DNA of 15,244 bases from Candidatus Heimdallarchaeota archaeon (GCA_021399405.1 JAAFKL010000341.1:1-15244); one strand, 5' to 3'; shown: positions 1-6,570, numbered from the stretch's first letter. Notes: generated by a model from the sequence alone, not told the origin. A program made the numbers and translations.

Positions 1-257
1 ATATTGAGGTTGTTTATATAAATCCAGCTTATACATCGCAACGATGTAGTGATTGTGGATTTATTTCCAAGAAAAATCGTAATCGAGCAAATTTTACTTG
101 TATCAGCTGTGGATTTAACTTAAATTCAGATCTTAATGCTTCACGTAATATTGAGAATAAATATTTTAATGATGAATACATTATGTATGAACTAGCTCTT
201 AAAGCCAAAGGCTTTTTGAGTGGGGCTCCCGTCATGATCCCTAATGTAGCATCCTAG
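1..257 (+). CDS. tnpB: TnpB (IS200/IS605 family OrfB) RNA-guided nuclease, C-terminal part
   Basis: The reading frame enters from outside the window (first full codon at base 3) and ends at TAG 255-257, giving 84 residues. It shows the typical end of a TnpB protein: a zinc finger with CSDC and CISC pairs (residues 15-18 and 33-36 of the visible part), then SDLNASRNI, whose Asp (codon 129-131) is the third catalytic acid of the RuvC nuclease. TnpB proteins are RNA-guided DNA nucleases carried by IS200/IS605 and IS607 elements, and they use a guide RNA made from the 3' end of their own gene and the element's right end. The last residues are APVMIPNVAS. A second, degenerate copy of this end lies near 2011-2160 and reads through where this copy has TAG, so the stop could be premature. 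Whether the full gene is intact cannot be judged from here. Confidence 0.93.
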   Translation, partial: IEVVYINPAYTSQRCSDCGFISKKNRNRANFTCISCGFNLNSDLNASRNIENKYFNDEYIMYELALKAKGFLSGAPVMIPNVAS

Positions 258-269
258 GATAGTTACAAG

Positions 270-285
270 AAAAAGTATACTTTTT
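270..285. repeat. Perfect palindrome at the element's right end
   Basis: The 16 bases aaaaagtatacttttt equal their own reverse complement. The run lies 13 bases after the tnpB stop. A palindrome with the same AAAAGTAT...ATACTTTT pattern lies at the matching place in the second copy (2137-2152). It is probably the subterminal hairpin of the transposon end and/or the 3' part of the TnpB guide RNA scaffold; this role is inferred from position. Confidence 0.65.
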
Positions 286-386
286 TGAATGATTCAAAAT
301 ATTCCTTAATATTTTATGTGTGTTTTACAATCAAAAACAAATCAAGAGAATGATACTTTAATTTAGCTTCAAATTTATGATAAATA

Positions 387-450
387 GACTACTCTCATGG
401 TTCTGTATGAGATTTTTTGAATATCGATGAAATATAGCTTCCGAGTAGTC
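387..450 (+). other. Possible structured RNA or DNA element
   Basis: An outer perfect 8-bp stem pairs gactactc (387-394) with gagtagtc (443-450). Inside it, tcat (395-398) pairs with atga (407-410) and a weak atat/atat pairing joins 421-424 with 432-435, giving a possible three-way-junction shape. It does not match a tRNA, and box C and D motifs are not convincing. It may be a small RNA, an attenuator, a remnant of the neighbouring transposon, or chance in AT-rich DNA. Confidence 0.3.
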
Positions 451-615
451 AACCATTTTCTACTTATTTCAACATTATTTTTAATTTTCCATTTTATTAA
501 CTAGGAGCTATCTTCTAACCCGATTATTAATTCCCGATTCCTGTAAATCTCTTTTATTGATATTATTGCAATTTCAATGCTTAAGCGATACAACTAAATA
601 GGTAATCATTAAATA

Positions 616-624
616 CTTTAAAAA
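616..624 (+). promoter_or_regulatory. TATA-like box of the gene at 653
   Basis: The sequence ctttaaaaa is centred about 33 bases before the ATG at 653. With the usual archaeal spacing of about 26 bases from TATA centre to transcription start, the mRNA would have a leader of only a few bases. Confidence 0.5.
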
Positions 625-652
625 CAATAATTGCATACTGAGTAATGTAAAC

Positions 653-1096
653 ATGGTAACAAGCGTAAAAAGATTAGAAGGCCTAGCAAACGATGTTATG
701 TTGTTATCAACACTCGGAGATGTAGTTACAGTTCAAATTGATTTAATGGGAGTTAAATCTGTATCTGATCTTTTGACTGAAGAATTTAATGATTCTGAAA
801 CCAATGGGTTATACATGGACAATATGATTTTACAAAGAATACATGAGAGTCATTTGATTGATTACCATTCTGTATTTGATAAGATCACTGAAATTACGGG
901 TGATTATGATTCGATTGAAGGAGTTACTGCGCTTATACGAGTTCAATTTCAAGCAAGCCCTATTGAAATTACAATCGAGCTTGATGGTAAAAACAGAAGT
1001 CCGCAATTATTACAAGTTACTGATCAATCCTCTTATTTCAATCTACTAAATATGATTAGAACTAGATGGGCAATTGCTACAAGAATGATTGGCTAA
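653..1096 (+). CDS. Uncharacterised protein, 147 aa
   Basis: I do not recognise a family. The protein is soluble, with no membrane segment, signal peptide or cysteine. It has an N-terminal segment (about 1-60) of hydrophobic and acidic residues, then alternating beta-type stretches (VTALIRVQFQ, IEITIELDG) followed by a helical C-terminus with several basic residues (NMIRTRWAIATRMI). The beta-rich middle suggests a small alpha/beta domain, but this is only an impression. ATG 653 is chosen because a TATA-like box lies about 33 bases upstream. The gene converges with the minus-strand gene at 1107-1862; only 10 bases separate the two stop codons. A coding call is supported by full-length openness and codon usage like its neighbours. 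Confidence 0.75.
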   Translation: MVTSVKRLEGLANDVMLLSTLGDVVTVQIDLMGVKSVSDLLTEEFNDSETNGLYMDNMILQRIHESHLIDYHSVFDKITEITGDYDSIEGVTALIRVQFQASPIEITIELDGKNRSPQLLQVTDQSSYFNLLNMIRTRWAIATRMIG

Positions 1097-1106
1097 CCTG
1101 CTTAAC

Positions 1107-1862
1107 CTAATTAGAATTACTAATTTTCTCCAACAATGATAGATACGGTGCAATTACATATTTTTGTTCATCAGTAAATTTATCAAAATGCAATTTAAGA
1201 TGTTTTAACAAGCATGTTGCTATAAGTTTTCTAAATTCCATTGCAGTCGCTTGTTTCATACTTGCAACTGCTAGCAAGGAATACCAAATCTCCGGAATCC
1301 CAGAAGTAGGTAGAGGATGGAACTGGTTACCTACAAAATCATCTAATATTACTGTAAGGGAATCCATATGTTCTTTCGCTTTATTTTTTTCATGGTTGTA
1401 CATCCCCTGAATTCTGTTTAATCCATCATTTATCATTTCAACTACTACTCGATTACTTGTATTGGATTCCAATTTAGATGCTTTTGTGTTCAATGTAATC
1501 AAGTTATCTAAAATTAATTCCGTCACAGATTCAATATGTATCTGTTGATTTAGTTTTCGCCAATACCCTAACAATAACTCTGTGGTAAAAGCCATTCCAT
1601 ATTCATTGACTAAATGATCAATTGAAAAAATTGACAAAACAAGCCTATCATAATAATTTTTAAAATCTTCAGTTTTTTCAGTTTTTTCTTTTCTTATCTC
1701 TTTCAAAATTTTGGATAATGCAACTACTGCAATGGGGTCTCGTTTAAGGTAATCAACAGCTTGATCCATGTCTGTAGCAATTAAATCTCGAAGTAATTTT
1801 TGTACATCTGGAAGAACGCCTTCAGGTAATGGTGCAAGTGAAGGATCAAACTCATCATCCAT
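1107..1862 (-). CDS. Uncharacterised helical protein, 251 aa
   Basis: I do not recognise this protein. It appears almost wholly alpha-helical and soluble. It opens with an acidic segment (MDDEFDPSLAPLPEG) and then runs of amphipathic helices, including a highly charged stretch near residues 50-67 (KILKEIRKEKTEKTEDFK). There are no cysteines in obvious metal-binding pairs, no membrane segments, and no nucleotide-binding motif. The start at 1862 lies about 34 bases downstream of a TATA-like box (plus-strand 1892-1899, tatatact on the minus strand), implying a short leader. It is transcribed towards the gene at 653-1096. A helical-repeat or scaffold role would be a guess. Confidence 0.75.
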   Translation of the reverse strand: MDDEFDPSLAPLPEGVLPDVQKLLRDLIATDMDQAVDYLKRDPIAVVALSKILKEIRKEKTEKTEDFKNYYDRLVLSIFSIDHLVNEYGMAFTTELLLGYWRKLNQQIHIESVTELILDNLITLNTKASKLESNTSNRVVVEMINDGLNRIQGMYNHEKNKAKEHMDSLTVILDDFVGNQFHPLPTSGIPEIWYSLLAVASMKQATAMEFRKLIATCLLKHLKLHFDKFTDEQKYVIAPYLSLLEKISNSN

Positions 1863-2062
1863 TAATTTTAGTTATCTCCATGAGATAAAAAGTATATACC
1901 AAATTAGATACTAAAAAGAAGGTTATCATAAGTAGTTTTTATACCTGAGTTTAACATTGATTTTAGGGAGTCGTTTCCTAGTATCACAGATACAAAATTC
2001 CACTTAATAGACAAGACACTCTGAAAAGAGCAACGGTTACATACTATTGGGATGCAAACAGG

Positions 2063-2152
2063 CTATTGGAGGTATATCCACCAATAGTAGGGTTCCTGTC
2101 AGTAACCCTATTGTAGCGTCTTCGGGCAGTGACAAGAAAAGTATATACTTTT
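2063..2152 (+). ncRNA. Possible solo TnpB guide-RNA (omega-RNA/reRNA) scaffold
   Basis: This segment has three consecutive hairpins: 2063-2087 (7-bp stem, one mismatch, 2 more pairs), 2088-2110 (perfect 7-bp stem, 9-base loop) and the palindrome 2137-2152. TnpB guide RNAs derive from exactly this part of the element: the tnpB 3' end and right end, with the guide taken from the flank just beyond the end. The 5' part is more strongly paired here than at the matching place in the copy at 1-300, which argues against simple decay. Expression is unknown and a relic remains possible. Confidence 0.4.
2137..2152. repeat. Perfect palindrome closing the orphan element end
   Basis: The 16 bases aaaagtatatactttt equal their own reverse complement and occupy the same place relative to the PVxxPxVAS coding remnant as the palindrome at 270-285. 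This shared layout is the main evidence that the two regions are copies of one type of transposon end. Confidence 0.65.
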
Positions 2153-2252
2153 CAACTGATGAGATTTAAAATAATTTATTCTCCATAAAATAAAAGTACA
2201 CAGTGATATTAGAAACATAGCGGAAAATATATTATTCGATGAAACTTAGATC

Positions 2253-3281
2253 TTAGTTAGTTATCTCAGATAATGGAGTTGTCTTATAAATTTGATCGAA
2301 GTAAAATCTATAGCCAACGAAAAATAAAAGGAAGCCAAGGGTTAAACCTGTGATTACAAAACCTAACCATGAGAAATAAACATAGGTTGTCATGATTGCA
2401 GTAACCGAGGTATCAGTATCAGATAATGACGCTAATTGTGCATCAGGATTGATAAATAAAAATAAAATTAAACTTACAATGGATAAGAAGAGAAATTGAA
2501 CAATTAAGTATAGAAAGCCATACGATAAAGATTCCTTTACATTAAATTGATTTAATTTGTAACGATAGAACCATCCCATTGGCAAAAATGAAATCCATCC
2601 AAAGAGAAAAAGTTCAGCTTTAATACTGTAATAATCCTGATTAAGAGTATCGAAATCAAAATTGGAGTTGTCTACTTTAACCCCTGCCATTGATATGATA
2701 ATAAACACCAAACTCCAATAAGTCAATTGAGGAATAAAAATTCGTAATTTTTGTTTAGTTGATAAATTTGAAAGGTTTATCGATTCTCCTTTCAATAATT
2801 CAATTGTTTCTTCTATGTCATCTAATGATGTTGTATCATCTTCAAAATCAGGAATCTTGGGTTCACTAATTTCATCTGAAATAACTTCTGATGATACGAC
2901 ATCAATAGTTTGATCATTATCATCAAGTTCTGAATCAAAATCGGGAATCGTAGGCATCTCATCATCAAAAGATGGAATAGTTGGTCTCTCTTGATCCGTT
3001 TCAAGAATTTCTTCGGTTGATTCGAGGTTGAATTCAGGAATAGCAGGCATATCTTCATCTGATGATTCTGTCACTTGTGTTTCCTCACCGAATGTAGGTA
3101 TATCTGGTAAAGAATCATCAATATCTGATGATTTGCTACTTAAGTCATCAAGTAATGAATCAATATCATCAACTTCATCAGAGGAATCCGTCATAGGCAT
3201 ATCACAAAACGGACAGACCAGAGATGATTTGGGGATTGATTTGTCACATGCCCAACACGATACTGTTTCCTCGTTTGTCAT
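2253..3281 (-). CDS. Zinc-ribbon, acidic PxIPxF-repeat, four-TM membrane protein
   Basis: This is a 342-residue protein with three parts. Residues 9-26 form a zinc ribbon (CWAC and CPFC pairs). Residues about 30-165 are a low-complexity, strongly acidic linker rich in D, E and S with five short repeats: PDIPTF (59-64), PAIPEF (79-84), PTIPSF (100-105), PTIPDF (110-115) and PKIPDF (141-146). The C-terminal half has four likely membrane segments (about 182-202, 222-240, 253-277, 299-327). The N-terminus with ribbon and repeats is most likely cytosolic. I place the start at ATG 3281 rather than 13 codons upstream because the ribbon then follows at once and a TATA-like box (3301-3311) would lie inside the longer version. 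Function is unknown; the repeats look like docking motifs for a partner. It is divergent from the Roadblock gene at 3469. Confidence 0.85.
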   Translation of the reverse strand: MTNEETVSCWACDKSIPKSSLVCPFCDMPMTDSSDEVDDIDSLLDDLSSKSSDIDDSLPDIPTFGEETQVTESSDEDMPAIPEFNLESTEEILETDQERPTIPSFDDEMPTIPDFDSELDDNDQTIDVVSSEVISDEISEPKIPDFEDDTTSLDDIEETIELLKGESINLSNLSTKQKLRIFIPQLTYWSLVFIIISMAGVKVDNSNFDFDTLNQDYYSIKAELFLFGWISFLPMGWFYRYKLNQFNVKESLSYGFLYLIVQFLFLSIVSLILFLFINPDAQLASLSDTDTSVTAIMTTYVYFSWLGFVITGLTLGFLLFFVGYRFYFDQIYKTTPLSEITN

Positions 3282-3300
3282 CCAATCAAAATTAAATGTC

Positions 3301-3311
3301 AAAATTATAAA
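3301..3311 (-). promoter_or_regulatory. TATA-like box deciding the start at 3281
   Basis: Read on the minus strand this is tttataatttt, centred about 25 bases before ATG 3281, so the mRNA would be leaderless. A longer reading frame starting at 3320 would place the box inside the coding region, so the shorter start is preferred. Confidence 0.6.
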
Positions 3312-3441
3312 GATTAGCAATTTTTATCGATCAGTAGATAACATTACAAACTGCATTTTACTTCTTAAAACATCGCAAAACAAAGAATGTTCCTAATTTT
3401 TCTGTGATATAATATTTTACTACATTTTGATCATAACCTTA

Positions 3442-3449
3442 TTTATAAT
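3442..3449 (+). promoter_or_regulatory. TATA-like box deciding the start at 3469
   Basis: The sequence tttataat is centred about 24 bases before ATG 3469, which predicts a leaderless mRNA. A longer frame from 3427 would run through this box, so the internal ATG is the better start. Confidence 0.6.
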
Positions 3450-3468
3450 TTCATGTTCAGATAATAAT

Positions 3469-3846
3469 ATGGGAGTCGGTTCTAAACTTCAAGAAAGCTT
3501 ATTAGAGTTTGAAGAGAAAACAGAGGGCATCCTTGGTTCATGTGTAATCCTCTCTTCTCAAGCATTAATGATGGCTGAAGCATCCAATCACTTTGACCGT
3601 GGAATTATCCAGGGAATGAGTGAAAAATTAATGCGATTATCTCGTGAGGTCATTGATATGTTAATTCAAAATGCCACGCTCCAATCTGTGACAGTTGAGG
3701 AAAGTGATCACTATATTTATGTTCGTAAAGTCAATCCTGAATATCACGTTGTTGTAATTACAGATAAGAGTGAACTTTCTGGACTAAGAGAAGTGAATAT
3801 TAAAGGTCTAATTACAAAATTGAATAATGCACTTCCATCAAAATAA
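3469..3846 (+). CDS. Roadblock/LC7 domain protein
   Basis: This 125-residue protein is a single Roadblock/LC7 (longin-like) domain. Residues 6-20 form the first helix, and 22-38 (LGSCVILSSQALMMAEA) match the strand-turn-strand that in this family reads roughly GxxVVSxDGLxIA, although the turn Asp-Gly is replaced here by Gln-Ala. The long helix is at 44-67, and the strands TLQSVTVEE, HYIYVRKV and YHVVVITDK are followed by a final helix. Family members dimerise and act as regulators or scaffolds for small GTPases; Asgard archaea have many of them. The usual MglB/Ragulator-like partner is a Ras-like GTPase, but none is in the window. The start at 3469 is set by a TATA-like box and by domain length. 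The gene is divergent from the zinc-ribbon membrane protein, with 187 bases between starts. Confidence 0.8.
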   Translation: MGVGSKLQESLLEFEEKTEGILGSCVILSSQALMMAEASNHFDRGIIQGMSEKLMRLSREVIDMLIQNATLQSVTVEESDHYIYVRKVNPEYHVVVITDKSELSGLREVNIKGLITKLNNALPSK

Positions 3847-3979
3847 TGATATTTTTCTTATTATTAACTCCAACATAACTAATTTAGGTTCAAATCAGAC
3901 ATAATTAAGGTAATTCTACTTATATTTTCTCAGTACTCACAAAAAAGTTATCTAGTAATGATCTGTTCTAAAACTTAGA

Positions 3980-5374
3980 ATGGCAACCTATATTGAATCT
4001 GCGCTTGGAGATTTTATTAAATCTATTTTGACGAGGGGAATTCGTACATTAAAATCGCCTCGGTTCTTCCCATATTCTGCATTCCTACTCTTGATCGTAT
4101 TAATTACAACGTTAACAGCATTTCTGGATCGAGTCAGTGATGTTTCAGATTCGATAAAAGATAATCTTCTATTCCTTGAATTAGCAGCTGCAATTAGTTT
4201 TGTGTGGGTTGGAATATTCCTCGGGAGATTAAATATCAAATTACAAATTGTAATTCTTATGTCATCTGTAATCGCATTAATTTTAGTTTTTAAATCTGAT
4301 ATTATTGCAGATCCCACTAAATTTACATTCAACATTGCGGCGATATTTTACATCCTGTGGATTGGCATTGTAGCATTTTCAACATTTGCAGTCATGAGAG
4401 ATTTATTTGCAAATGATACTTTTGGTACAATACTATTCCTCGGTAAACCGGAGGATGACGGTAATGTTATGTTTTCTTCTTTTGCTTGGATTTTAGTATT
4501 TGTTAACATAGGTCTAGGTTACTTTGTTGTTCAAAATTATGCAGAATCGGATGCAATTTATCTTTCAGGGATAATTATTATTGTAATGTCTCTGCTTGCA
4601 GCCTTGCCATTATTTGGGATACAAAGACACAATGATGCCTTTTGGACCATTTTAACAAGCTTTTATATGTTCACAACAATAAAAATAGTCCTATTTACGT
4701 TCCAAGTTGTAAGCGGTGGAGAAGAATCTACATCAGTTTGGGACTTATTATTTTCTCTATTTATTGCATTATACACAATCCAAAATGCAGCAGCTCGAGG
4801 TATTTCCTTGGGACAAAAATTGGATGATGAAGATGATGATGATGAAGCTAAGGCGCTAGAAGAAAAATTGATGGCTGAGGAAAGAACTGGTGTCACAGCA
4901 ACAATCGCAAAAATATTATCTGATCGTGGAATTGTTCTTGTAATTTTAGGAATCGTGCTTGGATATCATACAATGCAAATACAAACCATCCTTGGAAGGG
5001 ATAAGAATTATTTTCAAGAAATATCAATTTTCAGTGATGCAGATATTGTTATTTTGGGCCATGAAATTAATTTAATGATATCATTAATTATTTATGTAAT
5101 TAGCCTTCTACTCTTCATTTTGTTACCTTCTTTCAGAAGGTATGCAAATCCAGAAATTAACCGAATCACTTGGTTACCCCCTTATGATGAACTAAAAGAC
5201 GTTGTAGCAAACATTAAATCTGGTGAGGTTGCTTGGAAAATGGATGTTACCAAAATGATTATTGGGATGGGTAAAGACAAGCTTGTGTCAAAATTTAGTC
5301 GAAAGAAAAAACCAAAAACCAATGAAGAAAGATTCACAAATACTTGGAAAAAATTAAGAAGGAAAAAGGATTAA
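3980..5374 (+). CDS. Multi-pass membrane protein of unknown function, about 10 TM
   Basis: This is a 464-residue integral membrane protein. Likely membrane segments are near residues 32-50, 62-82, 87-105, 118-138, 165-185, 192-213, 222-243, 252-272, 318-338 and 362-384. Between the eighth and ninth lies an acidic patch, DDEDDDDE (282-289), inside a charged helical loop, which could bind cations or a partner. The C-terminal 75 residues are soluble and very basic (RKKKPK and KKLRRKKD), so by the positive-inside rule they are probably cytosolic. I recognise no transporter signature or catalytic motif. The ATG at 3980 leaves 133 bases after the Roadblock gene; promoter signals there are weak, so co-transcription with that gene is possible. 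Confidence 0.8.
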   Translation: MATYIESALGDFIKSILTRGIRTLKSPRFFPYSAFLLLIVLITTLTAFLDRVSDVSDSIKDNLLFLELAAAISFVWVGIFLGRLNIKLQIVILMSSVIALILVFKSDIIADPTKFTFNIAAIFYILWIGIVAFSTFAVMRDLFANDTFGTILFLGKPEDDGNVMFSSFAWILVFVNIGLGYFVVQNYAESDAIYLSGIIIIVMSLLAALPLFGIQRHNDAFWTILTSFYMFTTIKIVLFTFQVVSGGEESTSVWDLLFSLFIALYTIQNAAARGISLGQKLDDEDDDDEAKALEEKLMAEERTGVTATIAKILSDRGIVLVILGIVLGYHTMQIQTILGRDKNYFQEISIFSDADIVILGHEINLMISLIIYVISLLLFILLPSFRRYANPEINRITWLPPYDELKDVVANIKSGEVAWKMDVTKMIIGMGKDKLVSKFSRKKKPKTNEERFTNTWKKLRRKKD

Positions 5375-5506
5375 ATAAATTCTCAAACTATACGTATCTT
5401 GAATCCTATTGCAAAGAATAGCAATTCCCTGAATTTTTGCGATATTTAAGCACTATTACTAAAATCTTTTATCTTTTTGGCTGAGAGTCCAAAATGATAG
5501 AACATT

Positions 5507-6331
5507 ATGCAATTTCAAATATTCATTGAAAGAAAAGGCAACCAGAAGGATCCTCTCGAGCTTATGATGAAAGATGTAGTGGATACATTAGGTAAAAAAA
5601 ATTCTGGGTTAAAAATATATGACATTGCGGGTAAGGATGCTGATCATGCTAGAGACATTGGTCTTGAAGAAGTACCAGCGTTATTATTCGAGAAAGTTAG
5701 AATCAGTGGGCAATTAAATGAATATTTCATTTTGGCTTGTGTTGCTCAATTATTAACTGCAGATGGAAATGATCAAACTGGATCTAAAATTCAGATTGAA
5801 GATGATGATGGTCAATTAAAATTAATGGCTGCATCTGCCTTTCTAACACACCAAACTCAGATAAGGGATGAAACTAAAACTTTTCTACTCTTGATTCGTC
5901 AATCAACCGATGATTACTCTGTGAAACGTCTGAAAGCACTTGCTGACTCCGGTACAACAATTTTCATCCTAACTGATTTTAGTGAAGGAACAAATGGAGA
6001 TAGAATTGCAGAGATTGGGACTCATGAAAATATCTTGATTGGTCACATTCGAAGAAACAATATTCACAAAACATTAGCAATTACAGTTAGAAAAGCTAGA
6101 CCATTTTTTGGTGCATATTTACGTGCAAGACTTAGTGACGATAAATGGACTGGTTCATGGAGCCCACTTTTACACGATACAGTATCTGAACTTCGAAACT
6201 TTTTCGTTCCATTATTTATGACTTCATCCCCTGTACATTTAGATGGGTCAATTCCTGACAATGGTGAAACTAATCGTTTAGTTGCAAAAGTAAAAGACAA
6301 CGTTGAAATTTTGAAATCATTATTCTTTTAA
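5507..6331 (+). CDS. Thioredoxin-fold-like N-terminus without CxxC plus uncharacterised domain
   Basis: The protein has 274 residues. Residues 1-80 resemble a thioredoxin fold: an opening strand (MQFQIFIERK), a helix, a second strand (LKIYDIAGKD), then IGLEEVPALLFE, where Pro57 sits where thioredoxins have their cis-proline, followed by a Gly/strand region. The redox CxxC is missing; the only cysteine is residue 78. The second part (about 105-274) has alternating strands and helices (TKTFLLLIRQ, TTIFILTDF, ENILIGHIR, HKTLAITVRK). It distantly recalls phospholipase D-like or TrmB-type effector domains, but a proper HxKxxxxD is not present (only HK at 187-188). A non-enzymatic binding role is more likely than redox activity. 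The weak TATA-like sequence near 5467-5473 would give a short leader. Function is unassigned. Confidence 0.75.
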   Translation: MQFQIFIERKGNQKDPLELMMKDVVDTLGKKNSGLKIYDIAGKDADHARDIGLEEVPALLFEKVRISGQLNEYFILACVAQLLTADGNDQTGSKIQIEDDDGQLKLMAASAFLTHQTQIRDETKTFLLLIRQSTDDYSVKRLKALADSGTTIFILTDFSEGTNGDRIAEIGTHENILIGHIRRNNIHKTLAITVRKARPFFGAYLRARLSDDKWTGSWSPLLHDTVSELRNFFVPLFMTSSPVHLDGSIPDNGETNRLVAKVKDNVEILKSLFF

Positions 6332-6360
6332 TAAATATTAATATAAATTATTTTCACAAA

Positions 6361-6540
6361 TTATGGGAATTTTCCATACCCATTACATGTTTTACCCATT
6401 TCGTCATTTCTTCTAGTACAAATATTTGTTTTAGTTATCCAGCCCTTACATAATCCAGATGTTCCAGCATCGCCATCATATAAATCACATTTACTTGTGA
6501 ATTCAGCCTTTTTATCGACGTTTGGTAAAGGGATGGCCAT
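6361..6540 (-). CDS. Small four-cysteine protein, 59 aa
   Basis: This short gene reads from ATG 6540 to TAA 6361 and encodes 59 residues. It has four cysteines at positions 18, 31, 41 and 52 in a compact, Gly-rich, basic context (KCDLYDGDAG, LCKGWI, ICTRRN, TCNGYGKFP). The spacing (12, 9 and 10 residues between cysteines) suggests a small metal- or iron-sulfur-binding or cysteine-rich fold, though I cannot name the family. A TATA-like box at 6563-6570 is centred 26 bases before the start, so the mRNA would be leaderless. Its conserved-looking residue choice and its own promoter argue that it is real despite its size. It lies tail to tail with the gene ending at 6331 and just downstream of the coiled-coil gene. 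Confidence 0.75.
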   Translation of the reverse strand: MAIPLPNVDKKAEFTSKCDLYDGDAGTSGLCKGWITKTNICTRRNDEMGKTCNGYGKFP

Positions 6541-6562
6541 GGTAATTAAATTAGTGACAGAA

Positions 6563-6570
6563 ATTATTTA
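6563..6570 (-). promoter_or_regulatory. TATA-like box of the small four-cysteine gene
   Basis: On the minus strand this reads taaataat and is centred about 26 bases before ATG 6540. This is the expected distance for a leaderless archaeal transcript, and it supports a separate promoter for the 59-residue gene. Confidence 0.55.

Larger units (their letters stand above)
1..300 (+). mobile_element. Right end of an IS200/IS605-type element (partial)
   Basis: The element consists of the tnpB 3' end plus about 40 bases of flank. Two palindromes follow or overlap the stop codon: atcctaggat at 251-260 and a perfect 16-base palindrome, aaaaagtatacttttt, at 270-285. Elements of this family end in small subterminal hairpins recognised by the Y1 transposase TnpA, and this region also forms the TnpB guide-RNA scaffold. 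The same palindrome type closes the relic at 2137-2152, which supports placing the element boundary shortly after base 285. The exact right boundary is not determined; 300 is approximate. Confidence 0.7.
258..652. other. Intergenic region between tnpB and the next gene
   Basis: No credible gene is visible in these 395 bases; the open frames are short and lack family features. It contains the transposon end palindrome (270-285), a possible folded element at 387-450 closed by an 8-bp stem, and the TATA-like promoter of the gene at 653. The remaining sequence is AT-rich and shows nothing else I can support. Confidence 0.6.
2011..2160 (+). pseudogene. Orphan relic of a TnpB C-terminus and element right end
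   Basis: One frame, open from 2011 to 2172, encodes a peptide containing VPVSNPIVASSGSDKKS. This lines up without gaps with APVMIPNVAS at the end of the tnpB at 1-257, and the DNA after it continues to match the sequence after that gene's stop. About three quarters of 42 bases agree (2098-2139 against 231-272). The zinc finger and catalytic residues are absent, so this is not a working nuclease. Two strong hairpins precede it: ctattgg/ccaatag (2063-2069 with 2081-2087) and tagggtt/aacccta (2088-2094 with 2104-2110). It ends in the palindrome 2137-2152. This could be a dead remnant, or a retained guide-RNA scaffold without its protein gene. Confidence 0.7.
1863..2252. other. Intergenic region with a transposon-end relic
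   Basis: These 390 bases hold no intact gene. The first part (1863-1900) carries the promoter of the minus-strand gene ending at 1862. A weak hairpin, taggga paired with ttccta, lies at about 1964-1980. The stretch 2011-2160 is a degenerate copy of the TnpB 3' end and element end. Nothing else is recognisable. Confidence 0.6.

Noticed and set aside
29..235. Minus-strand open frame across the TnpB end
   Set aside because: It is the antisense shadow of the TnpB zinc finger and catalytic region, which has clear family motifs on the plus strand.
387..450. Box C/D guide RNA
   Set aside because: The stem is present, but the C (RTGATGA) and D (CTGA) boxes do not match well enough; kept only as an unassigned structured element.
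3028..3396. Plus-strand Ser-rich open frame antisense to the zinc-ribbon protein
   Set aside because: Its Ser-rich composition is the mirror of the D/E/S-rich linker on the minus strand; there are no family features, and the minus-strand gene has a zinc ribbon and TM segments.
5507..6331. Active phospholipase D
   Set aside because: Only an HK pair is seen; the HxKxxxxD motif is absent.
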